Origin: Glaciecola sp965660625
Lineage (GTDB): Bacteria > Pseudomonadota > Gammaproteobacteria > Enterobacterales > Alteromonadaceae
Direction of reading: 5' to 3'
DNA length: 64,000 nucleotides
NCBI GenBank assembly: GCA_965660625.1
Contig: CBFIAR010000001.1
Span: 372,001 to 436,000 of the forward strand
The notes beneath the pieces were generated by a model. That model did not search any database. It worked only from the letters and a program-made list of their open reading frames with translations, and had not been told where the DNA came from. Of the stretch, positions 7,860-15,684 are shown in pieces. Positions within the stretch are counted from its first letter, which is position 1. Every line of letters starts with the position of its first letter. A program made the position numbers and the translations under genes.

Positions 7860-9382
7860 TACACACCTCCCTCTAATTTCATCACCTTAATTAATGACTG
7901 AATATCATGTAATTGTGCGGCGGCATTATTGGTATACTCAATGATGCTAGCCCCAAACAGCGCTAACAAAGGTGAGGCACCAAGCAATAAAAGCGTTCCC
8001 CAAAGCTGCCATTGAGAAACGCCGGCAGATTCAGCAACATCATGACTATGCGTCGCGCGCCAAAACAGCGTTGTCCCCGCTCTAGAGAGAGCGATGATGG
8101 TAATTAGACTAGAAACTAACATAACTGACCATACCCATACTATTTGCTCTGAAGCAGCAGCTGATTGTAAAACAACGAGTTTACCCAAAAAGCCTGAAAA
8201 AGGCGGTAGACCAGCTATGGACATAGCTGCAACGACAAATAAGCACCCCAATAATGCCTGTTGTTTTATCTTCCGTGCAATAACAAAGTAATCCAGAGCT
8301 TTACCCCGCTGTTGACCCAACATATCGGCTATCAAGAATAAAGCAGCTGTCACCAAAGTACTGTGGATCAAATAATATAAACCAGCAGCTGTTGCCTCTG
8401 GCGTTCTCAAAGCGAATGCGATTAACAGTGTACCAACAGATACAATCACGAGATTAGCAGCAAGAGTTCTTAGATTAGGGCTCGCTAGTGCGCCTACTGT
8501 ACCAACAATAATAGTGAGTATCGAAAGAGGCCAAATCCATGGCTGCACCATGTTAGCTAATTCGCCTGCTTGCTCACCAAAAATCACAGTGTAAACACGA
8601 AATATGCAATACACACCGACCTTCGTCATTATGGCAAAAAGTGCGGCAACCGGCGCACTAGCAGCCGCGTAGGTTTTTGGTAGCCAAAAGTGAAGTGGCA
8701 ACATCGCAGCCTTGAGGCCAAAGACAACCAGCAACAAAGAGCCGCCCGCCTGAACAATCAGTTGATTACTTGCCGATAATTGTGCGACACGCAGTGACAT
8801 GTCAGCAATATTAAGCGTACCCGTGATGCCATAAAGCGTGCCTAATGCAAACAAAAACAAGCTCGAGCCGATTAAGTTTAAAATCACGTAGTGGACGTTT
8901 GCGGCGGTTTTCTGTTTGCCACCACCGTGAATAAGTAGCGCATACGACGCGATAAGTAATACTTCAAAGAAAACGAAAAGGTTAAACAAATCGTTAGTTA
9001 AAAATGCGCCATATATGCCCAACAGCTGAAACTGAATAAGAGGATGAAAGTATTTGCCCTCCCTATCGCTTCCGGCAAATGAATACAAAGTAACGCCTAG
9101 TCCTAAAACGGCAGTGAGCGCCACTAACATAGCGGACAAGTGATCCACGTATAAAATAATGCCAAACGGCGGCTGCCAGTCACCCACCGCGTACATGATG
9201 GCCCCCCTTTTTACAACTGTTGATATAAGCACAATTGAGCAAACTATTTGTGCAAACAACAAGCAAAGTGAGGCAACACGCCTAGCTTGATATCGTTCAA
9301 CACCCGCAAAGGGCGGTAATAGCATCAATAGACCGCCAACCAGTGGTATCAAAATAGGAAGGATTGCTAAATGAACCGTCAT
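7859..9382 (-). CDS. mrpD: Monovalent cation/H+ antiporter subunit D
   Basis: Large polytopic subunit of 507 residues in the proton-pumping NADH dehydrogenase (NuoL/M/N-like) superfamily, the likely proton-translocating part of Mrp. Family landmarks include FNLFVFFEVLLIASYALL and PLHFWLPKTYAAASAPVAALF with the conserved Lys/His-bearing helices. Its start overlaps the mrpC stop as ATGA. Order A-C-D-E-F-G and the D/A relationship distinguish it from Nuo genes; no other Nuo genes are near. Confidence 0.94.
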   Translation of the reverse strand: MTVHLAILPILIPLVGGLLMLLPPFAGVERYQARRVASLCLLFAQIVCSIVLISTVVKRGAIMYAVGDWQPPFGIILYVDHLSAMLVALTAVLGLGVTLYSFAGSDREGKYFHPLIQFQLLGIYGAFLTNDLFNLFVFFEVLLIASYALLIHGGGKQKTAANVHYVILNLIGSSLFLFALGTLYGITGTLNIADMSLRVAQLSASNQLIVQAGGSLLLVVFGLKAAMLPLHFWLPKTYAAASAPVAALFAIMTKVGVYCIFRVYTVIFGEQAGELANMVQPWIWPLSILTIIVGTVGALASPNLRTLAANLVIVSVGTLLIAFALRTPEATAAGLYYLIHSTLVTAALFLIADMLGQQRGKALDYFVIARKIKQQALLGCLFVVAAMSIAGLPPFSGFLGKLVVLQSAAASEQIVWVWSVMLVSSLITIIALSRAGTTLFWRATHSHDVAESAGVSQWQLWGTLLLLGASPLLALFGASIIEYTNNAAAQLHDIQSLIKVMKLEGGV

Positions 9383-9744
9383 ATCTTGTCCTTACTCGGC
9401 ATTATTAATTTATCAGTATCCGGCGGCTCCCTGCCGTCTACAAGGTCATTGCCTAAGTCGGCGCGCGCGCGCATAGCCAGAATAACGACAAATGCGATCA
9501 TTGCAAAACCTATTACAATGGCCGTTAAGGTCAGCGCTTGCGGAAGAGGGTCTGCGTATGAATCAGACATACCCAAAATAGCAGCACCGTCGAGATTCAA
9601 ACGACCACTTGAAAACAAAAATAGATTCACTGCATAAGACAGCAGTGTTAGGCCAATTACGACAGAGAAAGTGCGTCCACGTAAACACAAAAAAACGCCA
9701 CAAGATGTTAATACACCTACACAAATTACGTATAAAGTTTCCAT
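9379..9744 (-). CDS. mrpC: Monovalent cation/H+ antiporter subunit C
   Basis: NuoK-like subunit of 121 residues with three transmembrane helices; the segment SDSYADPLPQALTLTAIVIGFA is diagnostic of MrpC. A strong GGAGGA ribosome site precedes the ATG, which shares its first base with the mrpA stop (TAATG). The hydrophilic C-terminal tail after about residue 95 is usual for the family. Confidence 0.94.
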   Translation of the reverse strand: METLYVICVGVLTSCGVFLCLRGRTFSVVIGLTLLSYAVNLFLFSSGRLNLDGAAILGMSDSYADPLPQALTLTAIVIGFAMIAFVVILAMRARADLGNDLVDGREPPDTDKLIMPSKDKI

Positions 9745-12533
9745 TATTCCTCCGTAGTCGGGCGATGAACAGAAGTGAGCTTGCCCAAATTCGCCAGTAT
9801 CAGTAACGTAGCGCCTACCACCGTTAAGTAAACACCCAAATCAAATATCAGGGCGCTTGCAAGCTCAATTTCACCGATAAATGGGATATCAAAATAGTCA
9901 AACCAAGTGGTCATGAATGGGCGATCGAAAAACCAACTGCCTATGCCGGTAAGTGTTGCGATTAGCACTCCTAGGGCTATTAGGATTTGATAATCAACTT
10001 TTAAGCGAGGCTTGACCCAATCTACACCGTGCGCGATGTATTGCTGAATTAACGCGACAGAGGTTATTAAGCCAGCAATAAACCCTCCCCCGGGCATATT
10101 GTGACCGCGCAGAAATATGTAAAAAGAGACTAAGAGTGCAAGCGGCAACAAGCTTTGTGAAATCATCGTTAAAATAGGAGGATGACGATCCTCAGACCAC
10201 GGCAAACCATTTTCATTAGCAGACGGCATTGCTAGCCGAATACGCGCGAGTAATTTAAAAATACCAAGCGCTGCAATGCCCAGAACGAGAATTTCACCAA
10301 GCGTATCTAGCCCTCGAAAATCTACTAAAATAACGTTTACAGCATTTGTACCGCCCCCTCCTGTTTTGCTGTTTTCCAAGAAAAACTCGGAAATAGTGTC
10401 CAACGGCTGCGTAATAAAGGCATAGTTGATAGTGGCAACAAGACCGCCTAAAGCTGCCGCTATACTGACGTCTCTCACCACTCGCGAAGGTGATGATTCC
10501 GAGGGGGTTTTTTGCGGTAAAAAATACAGCGCTAACATCAGCAAAATCACCGTCACTACCTCTACTGCCAGCTGAGTCAACGCTAGATCAGGCGCAGAAA
10601 AGCGAGCGAATGCGATAGATACAATAAGTCCAACTACCGACAAAGTTATTAGTGCAACCATGCGTTTACGGTGGTAAATAACCGTCGCTATGGCACTTAA
10701 ACATAAAATAATCGCAGCAATAATCTCTACGCCACCCAAGGCTTGATCAGGAAAATGTGTTTTAGCTGTGTCGAGATTAATCAGTGGAATTGCAGTAACT
10801 GCAATCGCAAAAAACAGCAGCGCTGCAATATAGCGCTGTAAAGATCCATTTCCTAAGCCATCGTATGCCCTCGTGGCATAACCTACGAGCGTTTGTATTA
10901 CCCCTTCAAAAACACGTTTTTCATCTGACTCTTTGAATTGCGCTTGAAAACGATATAAATGACTGCGATAGGCATATACTAACAATCCACCACCAATCGC
11001 AATAGCGCTCATTAATAGGGCTAAGTTAAAACCATGCCATATCGAAAGACTATAATTGGGAAGCTCACCTAGCAGAACGGACGATGCTGCTGCATCCAAT
11101 AAATCACCAATGATATAGTTAGGAAATATACCCACGAGTAAACACAGCGCTACCAATATTTCGATAGGTATTTTCATATATCTTGGCGGCTCATGAGGCG
11201 TTTTCGGTAAGTCTTTTGGTTCACCATTAAAAAATACGTCGTGTATAAAACGCACAGAATAAGCCACAGCAAACACGCTAGCAACCGTCGCTAATACTGG
11301 CGTCATCCAAGAAAGAAAGCCTAAAGCAGACGAATGGAGTGTTTCAGCTAAAAACATTTCTTTCGATAAAAAGCCATTAAACAAAGGTACGCCCGCCATT
11401 GAAGCAGCAGCTACCATCGCAAGCGTGGCGGTGTAGGGCATAAATCGCCATAACCCTCCCAGCTTACGCATGTCTCGAGTGCCTGATTCATGGTCAATAA
11501 TACCCGCTGCCATGAAGAGTGAGGCTTTAAATACAGCATGATTCATAATATGAAACAGCGCAGCGACGGCCGCCAATTTTGTATCTAGCCCTAAAAGCAG
11601 CGTAATCAGACCAAGATGGCTTATTGTGCTATAAGCCAGCAGACCTTTTAAATCGTGTTTAAATAGCGCTGTGTAAGCGCCTAACAGCAAGGTTATCAAA
11701 CCCGTCATGCTAACAATTAAAAACCACATTTCGGTACCAGATAACACAGGATACATGCGTGCAAGCAAGAAAACACCCGCTTTCACCATTGTCGCAGAAT
11801 GCAAATAAGCACTAACCGGCGTGGGCGCCGCCATAGCGTGAGGTAGCCAAAAGTGAAATGGAAATTGAGCAGATTTAGTAAAAGCACCGAGCAATATCAA
11901 AATTAGTGCGACAGGATAAAGAGCGTGCTCTCTTATGACATCACCACTGGCGAGTATTGTGCTTAACTCATAACTGCCAACCATATCAGCTATAAGCAAT
12001 AAACCAGCAAGGAGCGCGAGTCCGCCAGCACCAGTTACCGTTAGCGCCATTCTAGCACCCTTGCGCGACTCAGATTTAGTCGACCAGAAACTGATAAGTA
12101 AAAATGAACTGATGCTGGTAACTTCCCAAGCCATCCAAAGTTGCAGTACATTGTTTGACAACACGATGGATAGCATAGCTGTCATGAACAAAATTAGGTA
12201 AGAGAAAAAACGCCCAACCGCTTCTTTTTCGGAAAGATAATACCGTGCGTATACAATAATCAGTAAGCCAATACCTAGAATTAGCAACGCGAACATCAAT
12301 GCTAGCCCATCAAGCCGCAAGGATAAAGTAAGCCCGATAGAAGGTATCCATTCTACATATTCGGTGACAATTTCACCGGCTAAGACAGCTGGCAGTAAAC
12401 TGACTATGTAAGCAAGCGCTATAGCAGGAGCAAGCATTGTGAAAATCGTATTGAAGGTGCGCCCAAACCGCTCAGTAAATAGAGGTATTACTACTCCAAT
12501 CAATAAAATTGCTGTTATCCAAAATAAGCTCAT
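9744..12533 (-). CDS. mrpA: Monovalent cation/H+ antiporter fused subunits A and B
   Basis: A 929-residue protein combining MrpA (NuoL-like core with PFHFWLPHAMAAPTPVSAYLHSATM), a DUF4040-type segment (residues about 600-690) and a C-terminal MrpB domain (SFYIFLRGHNMPGGGFIAGL). The fusion marks a group 2 Mrp operon as in Sinorhizobium Pha and Pseudomonas Sha. The complex exchanges cytoplasmic Na+ (or K+) for H+, giving salt and alkali tolerance, fitting a marine host. The ATG at 12533 is chosen because AAGGA lies just upstream; a longer frame beginning with TTG at 12551 would overlap that site. First gene of the operon. Confidence 0.95.
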   Translation of the reverse strand: MSLFWITAILLIGVVIPLFTERFGRTFNTIFTMLAPAIALAYIVSLLPAVLAGEIVTEYVEWIPSIGLTLSLRLDGLALMFALLILGIGLLIIVYARYYLSEKEAVGRFFSYLILFMTAMLSIVLSNNVLQLWMAWEVTSISSFLLISFWSTKSESRKGARMALTVTGAGGLALLAGLLLIADMVGSYELSTILASGDVIREHALYPVALILILLGAFTKSAQFPFHFWLPHAMAAPTPVSAYLHSATMVKAGVFLLARMYPVLSGTEMWFLIVSMTGLITLLLGAYTALFKHDLKGLLAYSTISHLGLITLLLGLDTKLAAVAALFHIMNHAVFKASLFMAAGIIDHESGTRDMRKLGGLWRFMPYTATLAMVAAASMAGVPLFNGFLSKEMFLAETLHSSALGFLSWMTPVLATVASVFAVAYSVRFIHDVFFNGEPKDLPKTPHEPPRYMKIPIEILVALCLLVGIFPNYIIGDLLDAAASSVLLGELPNYSLSIWHGFNLALLMSAIAIGGGLLVYAYRSHLYRFQAQFKESDEKRVFEGVIQTLVGYATRAYDGLGNGSLQRYIAALLFFAIAVTAIPLINLDTAKTHFPDQALGGVEIIAAIILCLSAIATVIYHRKRMVALITLSVVGLIVSIAFARFSAPDLALTQLAVEVVTVILLMLALYFLPQKTPSESSPSRVVRDVSIAAALGGLVATINYAFITQPLDTISEFFLENSKTGGGGTNAVNVILVDFRGLDTLGEILVLGIAALGIFKLLARIRLAMPSANENGLPWSEDRHPPILTMISQSLLPLALLVSFYIFLRGHNMPGGGFIAGLITSVALIQQYIAHGVDWVKPRLKVDYQILIALGVLIATLTGIGSWFFDRPFMTTWFDYFDIPFIGEIELASALIFDLGVYLTVVGATLLILANLGKLTSVHRPTTEE

Positions 12534-13080
12534 TGTTTCCTTATGCTCCAAGTTTTTGTCTACGCTTATTAAGCTTTTCGTTAAAGTACATACTGTAGTG
12601 TGAAAAAAGTGAACAAGATCCAGTATTTATTAACTCTTTTAAAAGAGTCGAAATCTAATTGCTTGATATTTTTAAACATGAAATTCTTCATATAATCTTA
12701 AAATTTCCAGCATCAGCAAACACGAATATATTAAGCAGCAAAGTATACTTCAGATTTAGCAAAAAAACGCGGTTGTTTTACTTGTTGCTTGTATAAGTGT
12801 TTTCCGATGTTATTAGGCATTGGTGCTGAGCCCAAGCGACTGCTAAATGAAAAGCTAAGCCAATCTTAAAACCAAGTGAGCGAATCGCAACACGATGATT
12901 AACAGTATCACCTTATTGCCTTAAAACACTCACCTCTCACACGAATGTGACTGCGGTTAAGTAATATTTGAAAATCTAACGCGCGCTGCTTTGACTCCCA
13001 TTCGGACGGCCTAAACTTGATTCTCCACTTGCAAACGTAATTTGCTACAAGCAAAAAACTGATCTTTACACTGCAACAAA
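12534..13080. other. Intergenic region between divergent mrpA and recN
   Basis: AT-rich spacer holding the divergent promoters of the Mrp operon and recN. Beyond the palindrome listed separately at 12633-12648 and the LexA box at its right edge I see no gene: the only long frame crossing it (12908-13336, minus) is antisense to recN and has no family-like content. Confidence 0.6.
12633..12648. promoter_or_regulatory. Perfect 16-base palindrome upstream of mrpA
   Basis: ACTCTTTTAAAAGAGT reads identically on both strands and lies 100 bases before the mrpA ATG. Its length and symmetry suit a dimeric regulator's operator. The regulator is unknown and no second copy was noticed in the window. Confidence 0.4.
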
Positions 13081-13100
13081 CACTGTATATATTACCAGTA
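13081..13100. promoter_or_regulatory. LexA (SOS) box of recN
   Basis: The 20 bases CACTGTATATATTACCAGTA match the gammaproteobacterial LexA consensus TACTGTATATATATACAGTA at 16 positions, with CTGT-N8-CCAG as the core (one mismatch to CTGT-N8-ACAG). It lies 25 bases before the recN ATG, where a repressor would block transcription. recN is a classic LexA-regulated gene in E. coli. Confidence 0.88.
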
Positions 13101-13124
13101 TTGAAATTTTCTGGTGAATTCAAA

Positions 13125-14798
13125 ATGCTTGTACATATTTCTGTGAAAAACTTTGCTGTTGTAAAACAAATTGCTGTCGATGTCGCTGAAGGCTTGACCG
13201 CCATTACCGGCGAAACAGGCGCTGGTAAATCAATTGCAATTGATGCATTGAGCCTTTGCCTTGGTGACCGTGCAGATGCGGCATCAGTCAGGAAAGGTGC
13301 AGAAAAAGCAGAAATTGTGGCGCATTTCGATATCAAAAAAGTACCTCTCGCAACAGCATGGCTGGAAGAGAATGAACTGCTTCAGGAAGACAATCCTAAT
13401 GACTGTTTTATTCGAAGACTCGTTAGTAATGAGGGCCGTTCAAAAGCATTCATTAATGGTGTCGCTGTTTCCCTAAATCAACTTAAATCATTGGGACAGT
13501 ATTTGGTCAGCATTCACGGACAAAACGCGCATTATCAACTTTTGAAACCAGATAATCAGCGCAAGTTGCTCGACAGTTTTGCAGCACACAAATCACTTTT
13601 GAATGATGTCGCTGCTGCTTACGATACCTTAAAACAAAAACAGCAACTACTAAAGCAATTGCAGGCAGCACAGAAGCAGCGGAGTGATCGTAAAAACCTA
13701 TTAGAATATCAAGTGCAAGAATTAGATGACTATAGCATTGGCGAAAATGAGTTCTCACAGTTGGAGCTCGAGCATAAACGCTTAAGTAATAGTCAAACCT
13801 TATTAGAACAAGCACAAATTAGCTTTTATCAATTGTATGAAGGTGACGAGTTTAATGCCCTGTCAGCCATTCAAAGCAGTGTCGATAACTTATCTGAATT
13901 ACAGGAACATGATCCTACGCTAGGTCCTATTGTAGATATGCTCAGTGACGCTGCCATTCAAATTGAAGAAGCGTCGCAGGAAATTCGTCAGTATTGTGAT
14001 CACTTAGAAATCGATCCGATGAAACTTCAACAGGTTGAACTGCGCTACTCAGAGGCTATGGAACTTGCTAGAAAACACCATGTAAAGCCTGAAGACTTGT
14101 ATGCCACGCACATGCAATTGGCAGAAGAATATGCCGGATTACTTAAAGATGAAGGGAATTTGTCAGCGTTAAGCAAAGAGTGCGAAAAAAATAAAGAAGA
14201 ATATGAAAAAGCCGCTCGCAAACTGCACGCATCAAGAACCGAAAGTGCCAAGGCGTTGGCGGCTAAAATTGAATCTCATGTGAAAGACATGAACATGCAA
14301 CATGCAAAAATATTCATTGACGTTCACTACAATGAATCAGCCGCATGTAGTACTCATGGTAAAGACGAGGTTCTCATTAAGGTAACAACCAATCCCGGGC
14401 AGCCTGCGGATGCATTAGATAAAGTAGTCTCTGGCGGTGAGCTATCTAGAATTGGCTTAGCAATACAAGTCATCACTTCCAGTGGCAACCAAGTTCCTAC
14501 TATGATATTCGATGAAGTAGACACAGGTATTAGCGGACCGACTGCGTCAATAGTAGGGCGTTTGTTACGTAAACTCGGTGACGTCTCTCAAGTGGTTTGT
14601 GTCACTCACTTGCCTCAAGTGGCTGCGCATGGACACAATCAAGTATTTGTGACTAAACTAACCGATGGTGATACCACAGAGACCAAGATGTTGAGGTTGA
14701 CCGAAAATGAACGCGTAAATGAGATTGCAAGACTGCTCGCTGGTGATAAATTAACCGATACTGCTATTGCAAATGCAAAAGACCTTTTAAAACTATAA
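13125..14798 (+). CDS. recN: DNA repair protein RecN
   Basis: SMC-like ATPase acting in recombinational repair of double-strand breaks. Walker A is ITGETGAGKSIAIDAL near residue 28-43, a coiled-coil arm occupies the middle (about 150-360), and the C-terminal half has the signature VSGGELSRIGLAIQ followed by Walker B MIFDEVDTGISGPTA. The start is set at ATG 13125, giving MLVHISVKNFAVV, which matches RecN N-termini; a longer frame from TTG 13101 runs into the LexA box and is unlikely. Length is 557 residues, normal for the family. bamE follows 108 bases later, as in E. coli. Confidence 0.97.
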   Translation: MLVHISVKNFAVVKQIAVDVAEGLTAITGETGAGKSIAIDALSLCLGDRADAASVRKGAEKAEIVAHFDIKKVPLATAWLEENELLQEDNPNDCFIRRLVSNEGRSKAFINGVAVSLNQLKSLGQYLVSIHGQNAHYQLLKPDNQRKLLDSFAAHKSLLNDVAAAYDTLKQKQQLLKQLQAAQKQRSDRKNLLEYQVQELDDYSIGENEFSQLELEHKRLSNSQTLLEQAQISFYQLYEGDEFNALSAIQSSVDNLSELQEHDPTLGPIVDMLSDAAIQIEEASQEIRQYCDHLEIDPMKLQQVELRYSEAMELARKHHVKPEDLYATHMQLAEEYAGLLKDEGNLSALSKECEKNKEEYEKAARKLHASRTESAKALAAKIESHVKDMNMQHAKIFIDVHYNESAACSTHGKDEVLIKVTTNPGQPADALDKVVSGGELSRIGLAIQVITSSGNQVPTMIFDEVDTGISGPTASIVGRLLRKLGDVSQVVCVTHLPQVAAHGHNQVFVTKLTDGDTTETKMLRLTENERVNEIARLLAGDKLTDTAIANAKDLLKL

Positions 14799-14859
14799 AT
14801 AAGAACTAATTAAAAGTTGAATGGTCTCATATTAGTGGGTAGCATCTGTCCCATTAACG

Positions 14860-14873
14860 AAGGCAGCTGCCTT
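14860..14873. promoter_or_regulatory. 14-base palindrome in front of bamE
   Basis: AAGGCAGCTGCCTT is a perfect palindrome 33 bases before the bamE ATG and abuts TACAAT (14873-14878), a plausible -10 element. The position suits an operator or a hairpin at the start of the bamE transcript; no clear -35 element was seen. Confidence 0.35.
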
Positions 14874-14906
14874 ACAATATAAAGTACTACTATTTCGGAT
14901 TATTAA

Positions 14907-15263
14907 ATGAAGTTAACCCAACTACTGATTATCATTGCAATGATATTGTCTACCTCTGCTTGCAAAAACTGGATATACCGCATCGATGTACCCCAGGGCA
15001 ATTATCTTGACGACCGAGACGTTAAAAAACTCAGGATCAGTATGACCAAAGAACAAGTAATATACGTGTTAGGACGCCCTGTCGTAGAAGACTCATTTGA
15101 TGAAGATACTTGGTACTATGTGTATGAAATGAAACGGGGAATGAGTAAGCGCGGAGAAGACTTTAAGAAAGACCTAGTCATAAGCTTTGCAGATGGGAAA
15201 TTAATAAAGGTAGAAGGCGATTTTGAATTGTCAGAAGACTTCAATGTCGCTCTTGACGCCTAA
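14907..15263 (+). CDS. bamE: Outer membrane assembly factor BamE
   Basis: Small lipoprotein of the BAM complex that folds beta-barrel proteins into the outer membrane. The signal ends in the lipobox Ser-Thr-Ser-Ala-Cys near residue 19. The mature part has YRIDVPQGNYL, LRISMTKEQVIYVLGRPVVEDSF and WYYVYE, all typical of the SmpA/OmlA/BamE domain. Length 118 residues matches the family. The place after recN is conserved in gammaproteobacteria. Confidence 0.95.
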   Translation: MKLTQLLIIIAMILSTSACKNWIYRIDVPQGNYLDDRDVKKLRISMTKEQVIYVLGRPVVEDSFDEDTWYYVYEMKRGMSKRGEDFKKDLVISFADGKLIKVEGDFELSEDFNVALDA

Positions 15264-15270
15264 TCTGTAA

Positions 15271-15540
15271 TCAGTCATACAAATTAGCAGCTGAAAAAAA
15301 CATATTTCGGCCGTTTTGTTTTGCTTTATAAAGCGCTTTATCTGCCAATTCAAATAGCGTATTTTTAATGACCATTGCTGGCATGCTTTTGTTAATTTGC
15401 GACGTAGCGTTGCCAATAGAAACTTCAGCGTCGTAAAGCTGAATATCAGTGAGAATGTCTTGGTACACTTTCGTAACTTCTTGATGATTTGCATCATACA
15501 TAACAATAGTAAATTCATCACCCGCAAAACGAAAAAATCA
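15271..15540 (-). pseudogene. Remnant of a GGDEF (diguanylate cyclase) domain
   Basis: Read on the minus strand, the frame ending at 15271 gives FFRFAGDEFTIVM (an A-G-D-E-F signature) near 15505-15537 and ends with ELADKALYKAKQNGRNMFFSA, the usual C-terminal end of a GGDEF domain. An in-frame TGA stands directly before the motif; adding one T to the six-T run at 15532-15537 would join the upstream frame that runs back to about 15680, but that upstream part is not recognisable. The N-terminal half of the domain and any sensor are absent. It fills the 421-base gap between bamE and fimV and is most likely a decayed gene end. Confidence 0.75.
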
Positions 15541-15684
15541 AATGCGGTAAAGCATGTATAGCAGATCAAGCTGACGAAAAAAGACCATTTTTTAAAAACT
15601 ACTGTCGCTTTTGCTAGAAAAGTGTCTAACTCGATATCAGAGTTTTGATGAAAAGCTAGCTTGGATGTTCCGCTAGTCACTCAT

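Noticed and set aside
12908..13336. 142-codon minus-strand frame before and within recN
   Set aside because: It overlaps the LexA box and the recN Walker A region and has no protein-like motifs.
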